Assembly: GCA_949287925.1 (NCBI GenBank)
Contig: CASEIR010000017.1
Span: 1 to 61,589, forward strand
DNA length: 61,589 nucleotides
Direction: 5' to 3'
Source of the DNA: an uncultured Lachnospiraceae bacterium
GTDB lineage: Bacteria; Bacillota; Clostridia; Lachnospirales; Lachnospiraceae
Part shown: one piece after another, positions 34,122 to 42,676 of the stretch
How the letters are laid out: the number at the start of each line of letters is the position of its first letter
Position numbering within the stretch: the stretch's first letter is position 1
The notes under the pieces: generated by a model
What the model saw: only the letters and a program-made list of their open reading frames with translations
Told to the model about the DNA's origin: nothing
Databases searched by the model: none
Position numbers and translations under genes: made by a program

Positions 34122-35984
34122 ATGGCAAAGGAATTGAAGAGAAGGATTTTAATATACATAATCGGAGTAATGGTATATCTGTGTGCGGTTTTGGTAACAA
34201 GAACTTATATCCTTCCGGATTTTGTGAGATTTTTCTGGTATCTGGCAGCGTATCTGCTGATTGGATTTGATGCATTTCAGAAGCTGCAGGAAGATTTCCT
34301 GAAAAGAAAGTTTGTAACGGAATACACGATTATTATTATTGCGACGATCGGGGCGTTCGGAGTGGAGCGTTACAGTGAAGGCGTCCTTGTTATGCTTTTG
34401 TTTGAGCTTGGTATGCTGTTTGAGGCATTTTCCACGGACAGTGCAAAGCGCTCGATTGAGAGCATGATTAATATCCGTCCGGAATATGCGACGAGAAAAG
34501 TCCATGGCAAAGAGTTTAAAGTCGACCCGGCTTCGTTGAAGATCGGACATACGATCGTGATTCGCCCGGGCGAGAGAATACCGGTAGATGCGGTTGTGAC
34601 CACGGGCAATACCAATATAGATACCAAGGCGCTGACTGGTGAAGTGATGCCGCAGCCAGCCTGGGCAGGCGATAAGATATACAGCGGATGTATTAACCTC
34701 AGCGGTGTGATAGAAGCGAAAGTAACAGCGGTTTATGTGAACTCAACGGTGTCACGGATTATGGAACTGGTGGAAGATGCTCAGAATCGGAAGGCGGAAA
34801 GTGAGACGTTTATTGCCCGGTTTTCCAAAATTTATACTCCGATCATGCTGATCTGCGCATTGCTGGTTATGATATATCCGCCTCTTACTTTTTCATATGG
34901 GAACTGGACAACCTGGATCTATCGCGGGCTGATTTTTCTGATTATCTCCTGTCCCAGCGGTCTGGTTATTTCAATTCCGATTGCATTTCTGGGAGGAATC
35001 GCATCGGCAGCCCGGCACGGCGTGGTGGTTAAGGGAGGAAACTACCTGGAAGATCTGGCGAAAGCGGATACGTTTATCTTTGATAAAACAGGAACTCTGA
35101 CAGAGGGTGTTTTCAAGGTGCGGGAAGTAAATCCCGTAGGAATGACAAAAGAAGAGCTTCTGGGCATTGCTGCTCATGTGGAAAGCAATTCCAATCACCC
35201 CATTGCCCAGTCTGTGCTGGAAGCTTATGAAGGAACTGTGGATAGGAACCGGGTATATCGGATGAAGGAGATCCCTGGATACGGCATTCGTGCGGTGTAT
35301 CGCGGAGAGCAGGTTTTCATGGGGAATAAGCGGCTGATGGACCGGCAGAAGATCGCGTGTGAAGCGGTTGAGGTAAACGGAACTCCTATATATGTGGCCG
35401 TAGGGAATAGGTATGCCGGTTATTTGGTGATTTCAGATTCCATCAAAGAAGATGCGAAATGGACATTGAAGTATCTAAAGGAAAAATGCAGTGCTGTAAC
35501 GGTGATGCTGACCGGAGATACGGAAGTTCCCAGCCGTGAGGTCGCCAGAGAACTGAAAATGGACTATGCATACTCGAATCTGATGCCGGAAGATAAGCTG
35601 GAACAGTTGGAAGATTTTCTAAGTGTCCAGGATGGAACAGAGCGGCTGGTCTGTGTCGGAGACGGAATTAACGATGCACTGATTCTTGCCAGGGCAGACG
35701 TGGGTATTGCCATGGGAGCGCTGGGATCTGCGGCTGCAATTGAAGCGGCGGATGTAGTGCTGATGGATGATGAGCTGCCTAAAATTGTAGATGCAATTAA
35801 GATCGCCCGGGAAACGCTCCGGGTGGTCAGCCAGAATATAACGTTTGCGCTGATCGTCAAAGTGATGATCCTGATTCTTGCAGTTATTGGTTACTTTGGT
35901 ATGTGGGAGGCCATTTTTGCCGAGGTTGGCGTGATGTTTGTTGTAATTTTGAACGCTGTTGGAATTACCAGATACCATGTATAG
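34122..35984 (+). CDS. Divergent P1B-type ATPase with CPS motif
   Basis: 620 residues, without an N-terminal HMA domain. The ATPase core is complete: ALTGEVMP, D321 in FDKTGTLTEG, NHPIAQS, MLTGDTE. Positions normally fixed are changed: helix 6 reads S-C277-P278-S279 instead of CPC; the hinge reads GDGINDALIL, lacking the usual proline; the last helix pair has E601 (FAEVG) where the Zn pumps have Asp. It therefore probably handles a different ion, or has a regulatory role (inference). AAAGGGAAAAAGAT precedes the start. It is downstream of the repressor and likely under the same control. Confidence 0.88.
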   Translation: MAKELKRRILIYIIGVMVYLCAVLVTRTYILPDFVRFFWYLAAYLLIGFDAFQKLQEDFLKRKFVTEYTIIIIATIGAFGVERYSEGVLVMLLFELGMLFEAFSTDSAKRSIESMINIRPEYATRKVHGKEFKVDPASLKIGHTIVIRPGERIPVDAVVTTGNTNIDTKALTGEVMPQPAWAGDKIYSGCINLSGVIEAKVTAVYVNSTVSRIMELVEDAQNRKAESETFIARFSKIYTPIMLICALLVMIYPPLTFSYGNWTTWIYRGLIFLIISCPSGLVISIPIAFLGGIASAARHGVVVKGGNYLEDLAKADTFIFDKTGTLTEGVFKVREVNPVGMTKEELLGIAAHVESNSNHPIAQSVLEAYEGTVDRNRVYRMKEIPGYGIRAVYRGEQVFMGNKRLMDRQKIACEAVEVNGTPIYVAVGNRYAGYLVISDSIKEDAKWTLKYLKEKCSAVTVMLTGDTEVPSREVARELKMDYAYSNLMPEDKLEQLEDFLSVQDGTERLVCVGDGINDALILARADVGIAMGALGSAAAIEAADVVLMDDELPKIVDAIKIARETLRVVSQNITFALIVKVMILILAVIGYFGMWEAIFAEVGVMFVVILNAVGITRYHV

Positions 35985-35992
35985 GAGGGTAT

Positions 35993-36514
35993 ATGAGATA
36001 TAAAAGAAGTATTGCTGCCGCGGCGCTGGCAGCTGTGATGCTGGCCGGATGTGCCAATCCGGCGGAAAAGGGTGCAGAATACCTGGAAGAAGGAAAATAT
36101 GAAGAAGCGGCGGCGGAGTTTCAAAAAGCGGTGGATGATAATAAGAATGCAGGAGATGCTTACCGTGGAATCGGCATCGCCAAGTGGGAACTGGAAGATT
36201 ATGAAGGAGCCAGAGAAGCTTTTCTTGGCGCTCTTGAGAATGGAGCGGAAAAGACGGGTACGATCTATAATTTTATCGGGTGCTGTGAGTTGAAACTGGA
36301 TGATCCGTCCTCTGCATTGAATTATTTTAACCTGGGGATCGATATAGAAGGCAATTCGGAGGAGCTGAATCAGGAAATGCGCTTCAATGTCATTGCCGCG
36401 TACGAACAGAGCGGAGACTGGGAGAGCGCCAAGGTTAAGCTGACGGAATATCTGGAAGATTATCCGGATGATGAAGCAGCCCAAAAAGAGATGGAATTTC
36501 TGAATACCAGATAA
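35993..36514 (+). CDS. TPR-repeat lipoprotein
   Basis: 173 residues from ATG 35993, after ATAGGAGGGTAT. The lipobox is MLAGCAN (Cys about residue 20). Four tetratricopeptide-like repeats follow, e.g. AEYLEEGKYEEAAAEFQKAV, DAYRGIGIAKWELEDYEGAR and NVIAAYEQSGDWESAKVKL. It would be anchored outside the membrane and hold partner proteins. The gene follows the second ATPase by 8 bases, hence co-transcription; a link to metal handling is only positional. Confidence 0.82.
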   Translation: MRYKRSIAAAALAAVMLAGCANPAEKGAEYLEEGKYEEAAAEFQKAVDDNKNAGDAYRGIGIAKWELEDYEGAREAFLGALENGAEKTGTIYNFIGCCELKLDDPSSALNYFNLGIDIEGNSEELNQEMRFNVIAAYEQSGDWESAKVKLTEYLEDYPDDEAAQKEMEFLNTR

Positions 36515-36536
36515 ATGGCTGGAGTTTGAATGGATT

Positions 36537-37790
36537 ATGATTGATTTGGAAAAGGAAAAGGAACGGGTGATTCTTGTGGGCGTAAGCCTGACGGATCAGG
36601 AAGATACAAGAAAGTCGCTGGAAGAGTTAAAGGAACTGGTGTCTACAGCTGGGGCACAGACGGTTGGATATGTGGTGCAGAGCCGGGAGCAGATGCATCC
36701 GGCAACTTATGTCGGGAAAGGGAAGATCGCAGAGATCAAAGATCTGTTGTGGGAACTGGAGGCTACCGGAATTGTGTGTGACGATGAGCTTTCTCCGGTG
36801 CAGATGAAGAATCTCCAGGATGAACTGGACGTAAAGGTGATGGACCGGACGCTGGTGATCCTGGATATTTTTGCGGCCAGGGCGTCTACCAGCGAAGGAA
36901 AGATTCAAGTAGAACTGGCGCAGCTGAAGTACCGGCAGACCAGACTGACCGGTTTTGGGACCGCGATGTCCAGGCTTGGCGGCGGTATTGGGACCAGAGG
37001 CCCTGGTGAAAAGAAGCTGGAGATGGACCGGCGGCTCATTAAAAACCGGATTGCGCAGCTGAATCGTGAACTTAGAGATGTGAAACGGCACCGGGAGGTG
37101 ACCCGTGAGAATCGTAGCCGGAACCGGGTCCCGGTGGCGGCGATTGTTGGATATACGAATGCAGGAAAATCTACATTGTTGAATCAGTTGACAGGGGCGG
37201 GAATTCTGGCAGAAGACAAGCTCTTTGCTACTTTGGACCCTACAACGAGAGAGCGGAAGCTGCCGGGCGGACAGAAAATTCTGTTTACGGACACGGTCGG
37301 ATTCATCCGGAAACTTCCACATCATCTGATCGAAGCGTTCCGCAGCACGCTGGAAGAGGCTAAATATTCGGATATGATTGTACATGTTGTGGACGCCTCC
37401 AGCAGGCAGATGGACGAACAGATGCACATCGTATACGAAACCTTGCAGAATCTGGGAATTACAGACAAACCGGTTGTCACTGTATTTAACAAAACGGACA
37501 GACCGGACAGCGATTCGCTGGCGAAGGATTTGAGGGCGGATTATACCGTGCGGATGTCTGCGAAGAATGGCGAAGGAGTGGATGAATTCCTGAAAACAGT
37601 AGAAGCGGTATTGCGGCAGCAGAAGGTGTATATAGAAAATCTGTATACCTATCAAGAGACATCCAAGATCCAGATGATCCGTAGATATGGAGAATTACAG
37701 TCAGAAGAATACCGGGAGGATGGCATCTTTGTCAGTGCATATGTGCCGGAAGAAATCTATCAGAAAGTCAAAAAGGGACAGGGGAAATAG
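36537..37790 (+). CDS. hflX: Ribosome-associated GTPase HflX
   Basis: 417 residues. The N-terminal HflX domain contains PATYVGKGKIAEI, the glycine-rich linker is SRLGGGIGTRGPGE, and the G domain has AIVGYTNAGKSTLLN (G1), DPTTRERKL (G2 region), DTVGFI (G3) and NKTD (G4). It splits stalled 70S ribosomes under stress. The start has a weak purine-rich leader; ATG 36537 is the first plausible in-frame start. The stop codon overlaps a REP-like palindrome. Confidence 0.93.
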   Translation: MIDLEKEKERVILVGVSLTDQEDTRKSLEELKELVSTAGAQTVGYVVQSREQMHPATYVGKGKIAEIKDLLWELEATGIVCDDELSPVQMKNLQDELDVKVMDRTLVILDIFAARASTSEGKIQVELAQLKYRQTRLTGFGTAMSRLGGGIGTRGPGEKKLEMDRRLIKNRIAQLNRELRDVKRHREVTRENRSRNRVPVAAIVGYTNAGKSTLLNQLTGAGILAEDKLFATLDPTTRERKLPGGQKILFTDTVGFIRKLPHHLIEAFRSTLEEAKYSDMIVHVVDASSRQMDEQMHIVYETLQNLGITDKPVVTVFNKTDRPDSDSLAKDLRADYTVRMSAKNGEGVDEFLKTVEAVLRQQKVYIENLYTYQETSKIQMIRRYGELQSEEYREDGIFVSAYVPEEIYQKVKKGQGK

Positions 37791-37836
37791 CAAATGGGGA
37801 CGTACACTTTCAAAAAAATGATACGTCCCCATTTGC
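37790..37836. repeat. REP-like palindrome, copy 5
   Basis: GCAAATGGGGACGTA (37790-37804) pairs with TACGTCCCCATTTGC (37822-37836), with a partly paired ACACTTT...AAATGA interior. It starts at the last base of the hflX stop codon. Confidence 0.85.
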
Positions 37837-37845
37837 ATGAAACCC

Positions 37846-37874
37846 TTGATTCGGGAAATGATGCCTGCTATGAT
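37846..37874 (+). promoter_or_regulatory. Promoter of the DapF-like gene
   Basis: TTGATT (37846-37851), 17 bp, TATGAT (37869-37874), immediately after the palindrome. Confidence 0.6.
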
Positions 37875-37927
37875 AATAGAAGACAGGGGCTGTTGCTGGG
37901 AAGTCCCGAGAATGACGGAGGTTGGTT

Positions 37928-38785
37928 ATGAAGGTTGTTTTACAGAGATATCATGGACTTGGTAATGATTATGTTGTCTTTGATCCGAATAAGAATGAGC
38001 TGGAGTTGACGCCGGAGAATGTAAGGCTGATCTGCGACCGGAATGCGGGGCTTGGTTCGGATGGAGTACTGGAAGGGCCGGTGCTTAAGGAAGACGGTAT
38101 GTATGTGAAGATCTGGAATCCGGACGGAAGCGAGTCGGAAACCAGTGGAAATGGCGTGCGGATTTTTGCAAAATATCTGAAGGATGCCAGCTATGTGCAG
38201 AAAAAGAATTTTAAGCTGTTTACTGGTCATGGCCCGGTAGAGGTAACTTTCCTGAATGAGGACGGAAGCCGTCTGCGAGTATCTATGGGCAGGCTTTCGT
38301 TTTGGAGTGACGACATTCCGGTGACTGGTGAACGAAGAGAAGTGATCAACGAGGATATGGTATTTGGAAGAACATTGTATCCAGTAACCTGTGTGTCGAT
38401 TGGTAATCCCCATTGTGTGATTCCAATGAGAGAAATTTCCAAGCCCTTGGTGTGCAAGATTGGTGATTATGCAGAGATTGCACGGTATTTTCCGAACCGG
38501 ATAAATACCCAGATCATGAAAGTCATCGATAAGGAACATGTGGCTATTGAGATCTATGAGCGTGGCGCGGGTTATACGCTTGCTTCTGGCACCGGAGCCT
38601 GTGCGGCTGCCGGAGTGGCTTATAAGCTGGGAATGACGAACAACAAAGTAATCGTTCATATGCCGGGAGGAGATCTTCAAGTAGAGATTGAGGATGATTG
38701 GAACGTATATATGACCGGAGATGTGTTCTATGTAGCCAAACTGACACTGAGTAACGAATTTACGGAGAAATTACGAAATGCCTGA
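37928..38785 (+). CDS. Diaminopimelate epimerase family protein with Ser/Ser in place of the catalytic Cys pair
   Basis: 285 residues with the two-lobed DapF fold: RYHGLGNDYVVFDPN, NAGLGSDGVL and KIWNPDGSESETSGNGVRIF in lobe one, GNPHCVI, RINTQI and ERGAGYTLASGTGACAAAGV in lobe two. DapF enzymes use two cysteines in (C)GNG and A(C)GTGA; here they are S73 (codon AGT) and S220 (TCT). The frame is intact and the residues around each are conserved, so these are not sequencing frameshifts. It may be a slow or specialised epimerase or a different racemase. GACGGAGGTTGGTT precedes ATG 37928. A GNAT gene overlaps its end. Confidence 0.85.
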   Translation: MKVVLQRYHGLGNDYVVFDPNKNELELTPENVRLICDRNAGLGSDGVLEGPVLKEDGMYVKIWNPDGSESETSGNGVRIFAKYLKDASYVQKKNFKLFTGHGPVEVTFLNEDGSRLRVSMGRLSFWSDDIPVTGERREVINEDMVFGRTLYPVTCVSIGNPHCVIPMREISKPLVCKIGDYAEIARYFPNRINTQIMKVIDKEHVAIEIYERGAGYTLASGTGACAAAGVAYKLGMTNNKVIVHMPGGDLQVEIEDDWNVYMTGDVFYVAKLTLSNEFTEKLRNA

Positions 38786-39209
38786 TAAGATAGATCTTGT
38801 CGCTTGTACCAAAGAAGATCAGGATCAGATTCTTCATGGCTTGATGGAGCATAATTGTACTGCGTTTGAAGGCAGGCCTTTGGAAACTATGGTGGTGGAT
38901 CTGAGCAGAAAAGCGGTTGACGAGAGCGGGGCGCTGGTCGGTGGAATTGTTGCACGGCAGTATTTATGGGAATGTGCATATGTTGATATTCTTTGGGTGA
39001 AGAAAGACCAGCGGAGCAAGGGACTGGGGACCCGGCTGCTTCGTGAAGTAGAGCAGGAGGCTTCTGCAAATGGCGCACGGCTGATCCATTTGGATACGTT
39101 TGATTTTCAGGCGAAGGAATTTTATGAAAAGCAAGGATACCAAGTGTTTGGCGCATTGAAGAACTGCACGGAAGGACATACCAGGTATTATATGAAAAAG
39201 GAATTATAG
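38778..39209 (+). CDS. GNAT family N-acetyltransferase
   Basis: 143 residues. The acetyl-CoA motif A is DQRSKGLGTRLLREVEQEA (Q/R-x-x-G-x-G), preceded by the VDILWVKKD strand and followed by LDTFDFQAKEFYEKQGYQVFG. The substrate is unknown. It overlaps the DapF-like gene by eight bases, so the two proteins are made together and may act on the same amino-acid-like compound (inference). A terminator follows. Confidence 0.88.
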   Translation: MPDKIDLVACTKEDQDQILHGLMEHNCTAFEGRPLETMVVDLSRKAVDESGALVGGIVARQYLWECAYVDILWVKKDQRSKGLGTRLLREVEQEASANGARLIHLDTFDFQAKEFYEKQGYQVFGALKNCTEGHTRYYMKKEL

Positions 39210-39215
39210 AAGTTG

Positions 39216-39253
39216 ACAGGGAGATGTATGGAGATTGCATGTCCCTGTTTTTT
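39216..39253 (+). terminator. Terminator after the GNAT gene
   Basis: ACAGGGA (39216-39222) pairs with TCCCTGT (39242-39248), with further ATG/CAT pairing inside, followed by a run of T. Confidence 0.75.
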
Positions 39254-39279
39254 ATAACGGAAAAGAAGAATCCCCTTCA

Positions 39280-39308
39280 TTGTGTTATCGGGACAGCCGT
39301 GTTAAAAT
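39280..39308 (+). promoter_or_regulatory. Promoter of addB-addA
   Basis: TTGTGT (39280-39285), 17 bp, TAAAAT (39303-39308). Confidence 0.55.
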
Positions 39309-39341
39309 AAGGCTGACATTTTATAAAACCAGGGAGGAATT

Positions 39342-42300
39342 ATGGGACTGCAGTTTATATTTGGGCCATCTGGTTCGGGCAAATCACATGAGTTATATCA
39401 GACGGTTATAAAGGAGTCGGCAGAGCATCCGGAACAAAATTATATTGTGCTGGTTCCGGAGCAGTTTACCATGCAGACGCAAAAAGACCTGGTATCTATG
39501 CATCCTTGCCGCGGGATCATGAATATTGATGTGCTTAGCTTCGGGCGTCTGGCATATCGTGTGTTTGAGGAAACCGGAGGAGGGAATCTTCCGGTACTGG
39601 ATGATGAAGGGAAAAATCTTATCCTGCGCAAAATCGCGTCGGATCAGGAGAGTCAGTTGCAGATCCTCAGAGGAAATATTAAAAAGCTGGGATATATCAG
39701 TGAAGTAAAATCCATACTGTCAGAATTTACCCAGTATGATATCGGAGAAGAAGAAATACGAAAGGTGATGGAAACAGCCGGGCCTAAGTCCCGGCTGTAT
39801 TATAAGCTGCAGGATATCCAGGTTCTTTACCGGGAATTCACGGAATACCTGAAAAAGCGGTATATTACCAAAGAAGAGCTTCTGGATGTCTTGAGCCGGG
39901 AAGTATCGGCCTCGGAAATGCTGAAGAACAGTACGGTTGTACTGGACGGGTTTACCGGATTCACTCCGGTTCAGAACCGGCTTTTGCTGGAGTTAATGAA
40001 ATGTTGCCGGAAGATCTGTATTACGGTGACTATAGATGAGCGGGAGAATCCGTATGCGTACAGTCATCCATATCAGTTGTTTGCATTGAGTAAGCATATG
40101 GTAACAGGTCTTGTGCGGATCGCAAAAGAGACTGGAATTGAGATTCTGGATCCGATACATCTCTATGAAAAACCAGTGATCCGGTTCCGAAACAATCCGC
40201 CTATGGGTTTTCTGGAACACAATCTGTTCCGGTATGGAGAACAACATTACGAGGAGGAACAACAGGCTATTGCAGTTCACGCAGCTAGAAATCCTAAAGA
40301 AGAGACGATGGCGGTGGCAGGCAGGATCCGGAATCTGGTCAGAGTGTCGGGATACCGCTATCGGGAGATCGGTGTGATCGTCAGCGATATGGATATTTAC
40401 GGCGATTATCTGAAAAGAGCCTTCGCAACTTATGAGATTCCGGTGTTCTTGGATCAGAAGAAGAATATACTTATGAATCCTTTTGTGGAATATATCCGGA
40501 GTCTTCTGGGAATGGCGGAACAAAATTTTACCTATGAGAGCGTCTTCCGTTTCCTTCGGACCGGCTTGTCGGGATTTACAATGGAGGAGACCGATGCACT
40601 GGAGAATTATGTAATCGGTCTTGGAATCAAAGGCTATAAAAGATGGCAGGAGCGGTGGATACGCCGCCTGAAAGGGATGAAGACGGAGGAACTGGATCAG
40701 ATGAATCATCTCCGGGTCCGGCTGGTAGAAAAAACAGACAGCCTTCTGTATGTTCTCAGGCAGCGAAAAAAAACGGTTGCAGATATTACGGAAGCAATCT
40801 ATGAATTTATGGTCAGAGAGCAACTGCAGCTCAGGCTTAAGAAGTGGGAGAATGAATTTCAGGAACAGGGAGAACTTGCGCTGGCCAGAGAGTATGCACA
40901 AGTATACCGGATTTTGATCGAACTTTTTGATAAGTTTGTGGAACTTCTGGGGGAGGAACCGGTAAATCTTACAGAATATATGAAACTTCTGGATGCTGGC
41001 CTGGAAGAGGCAAGGGTAGGAGTGATTCCGCCAAGTCCGGACCAGGTGGTGGCAGGAGATATGGAAAGAACCAGACTAAAAGACATTAAGGCATTGTTTT
41101 TGGTGGGAGCTAATGATGTCTGCCTTCCTGGGAAACTGATGCGGACCGGTCTCCTATCAGAGCGTGACAGAGAGTATTTTCGGAAAGAAAAATTAGCGTT
41201 ATCCGCCTGCGGTAAGGAAAAGGCATATATTCAGAAATTTTATTTATATATGAACCTGACGAAACCGTCAGAAAAACTGGAGATCTATTACAGCAAGGTA
41301 TCGTCTGACGGAAAGAGCATCCGTCCCTCTTATCTCATTCAGGAAATTTGCCGATTATATCCGAAACTTCAGATTATAGATGAAGAAGAAACCGGATTTG
41401 GCCAAAAGGAGTGGACGGAAGAATTAGGAGTTACGGAAATGATCCGGGGGTTGTGCAGTATTCGCTGCGGAGTAAGCAACAGCTGGAAAGAATTGTACGG
41501 CTGGTATTACAGACAGCCTAATTGGGATAAAAAGCGGAAACAATTGCTGGAAGCAGGATTCTATCATTATGTTCCAGGTATTCTGAGTAAGAAAGCGGCT
41601 GTGGAGCTGTACGGGGAAGCGTTTGAAAATAGTATTACCAGAGCGGAACGATTCTCCACTTGCGCATTTGCCCATTTTCTCAATTATGGTCTTCGGCTGT
41701 GTGAGCGTCAGGAATATGAGTTCCGTGCGGCAGATCTGGGAAATATCTGTCATATGGCGCTTCAGAAATTTTCAGAAAAAGTAGCGGAAGACAAAAAGAA
41801 ATGGACAGATCTTTCGGAAGACGAAAAAGATATATATATAGAAGAAAGTGTGGCATATGCGGTTACAGATTACGGCAATGACATTCTGTATAGTTCTGCC
41901 CGCAACCGTTATACAATCCAAAGAATCCGTACTGTGTTGGAGCGAACGGTGTGGGCTCTGACCAGACAGCTGGCAGCCGGAGATTTTGAGCCGTCGGCAT
42001 ATGAGATGCGGTTTCATGGGGGGAAGATTGACCGTATCGATACCTGCAAGGACGGGGATCAGGTATATGTAAAAGTACTGGATTATAAGACCGGCAGTAA
42101 GACGTTTGATGTGGTTGCGCTTTATCATGGCCTGCAGCTGCAGCTTATGGTTTATCTGGATGCAGCTGTTCAGATGACGCAGCGCAGATATCCCGGTAAA
42201 GAAGTGATTCCTGCGGGCGTATTCTATTATCGGATCGCAGATCCTTATGTGGATAAACAGGATAAGGAACAGATATCTGATGCGATTTTGAAGGAATTGA

Positions 42301-42674
42301 AGCCGGATGGCATGATCAACCGGAATGATGAGGTGCTGAATCATCTGGATCACCGGATGGAGGGAGAATCTTTGGCGGTTCCGGTGAAATATAATAAAAA
42401 CGGCAGTCTGTCCAAAACTTCAAAAACGGTATCAGAAGAAACATTTCAGGCAATGATGTATCATGCCGTTAAAAAAGTAGAAGACATACACCGAGAAGTT
42501 CTGGACGGGAACACAGAGGCCGCGCCTTACCGAAGAGGGCAGGAAACGGGCTGTGACTACTGTAGTTTCCGGCATATCTGCGGATTTGATCCGGGGCTGG
42601 AAGGATATCGTTACCGGGAGATAGGAAAGGTGACGGCAGAGGAGGCTCTGGCGGCAATGGAAGGAGAACTGTAG
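39342..42674 (+). CDS. addB: ATP-dependent helicase/nuclease subunit AddB
   Basis: 1110 residues. The N-terminal Walker A is FIFGPSGSGKS, then a degenerate helicase-like region, and a C-terminal RecB-type nuclease with LDYKTGSKTFD and HGLQLQLMVYLDAA. Cysteines in ERFSTCAFAHFL and GCDYCSFRHICGF form the [4Fe-4S] cluster that locks the nuclease domain. With AddA it processes double-strand DNA ends for recombination. CAGGGAGGAATT precedes ATG 39342. AddA follows after 2 bases. Confidence 0.95.
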   Translation: MGLQFIFGPSGSGKSHELYQTVIKESAEHPEQNYIVLVPEQFTMQTQKDLVSMHPCRGIMNIDVLSFGRLAYRVFEETGGGNLPVLDDEGKNLILRKIASDQESQLQILRGNIKKLGYISEVKSILSEFTQYDIGEEEIRKVMETAGPKSRLYYKLQDIQVLYREFTEYLKKRYITKEELLDVLSREVSASEMLKNSTVVLDGFTGFTPVQNRLLLELMKCCRKICITVTIDERENPYAYSHPYQLFALSKHMVTGLVRIAKETGIEILDPIHLYEKPVIRFRNNPPMGFLEHNLFRYGEQHYEEEQQAIAVHAARNPKEETMAVAGRIRNLVRVSGYRYREIGVIVSDMDIYGDYLKRAFATYEIPVFLDQKKNILMNPFVEYIRSLLGMAEQNFTYESVFRFLRTGLSGFTMEETDALENYVIGLGIKGYKRWQERWIRRLKGMKTEELDQMNHLRVRLVEKTDSLLYVLRQRKKTVADITEAIYEFMVREQLQLRLKKWENEFQEQGELALAREYAQVYRILIELFDKFVELLGEEPVNLTEYMKLLDAGLEEARVGVIPPSPDQVVAGDMERTRLKDIKALFLVGANDVCLPGKLMRTGLLSERDREYFRKEKLALSACGKEKAYIQKFYLYMNLTKPSEKLEIYYSKVSSDGKSIRPSYLIQEICRLYPKLQIIDEEETGFGQKEWTEELGVTEMIRGLCSIRCGVSNSWKELYGWYYRQPNWDKKRKQLLEAGFYHYVPGILSKKAAVELYGEAFENSITRAERFSTCAFAHFLNYGLRLCERQEYEFRAADLGNICHMALQKFSEKVAEDKKKWTDLSEDEKDIYIEESVAYAVTDYGNDILYSSARNRYTIQRIRTVLERTVWALTRQLAAGDFEPSAYEMRFHGGKIDRIDTCKDGDQVYVKVLDYKTGSKTFDVVALYHGLQLQLMVYLDAAVQMTQRRYPGKEVIPAGVFYYRIADPYVDKQDKEQISDAILKELKPDGMINRNDEVLNHLDHRMEGESLAVPVKYNKNGSLSKTSKTVSEETFQAMMYHAVKKVEDIHREVLDGNTEAAPYRRGQETGCDYCSFRHICGFDPGLEGYRYREIGKVTAEEALAAMEGEL

Positions 42675-42676
42675 AA

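Noticed and set aside
37928-38785. Frameshift or sequencing error explaining the missing cysteines in the DapF-like gene
   Set aside because: The frame is open throughout, conserved residues on both sides are in register, and both codons (AGT, TCT) would need separate changes.
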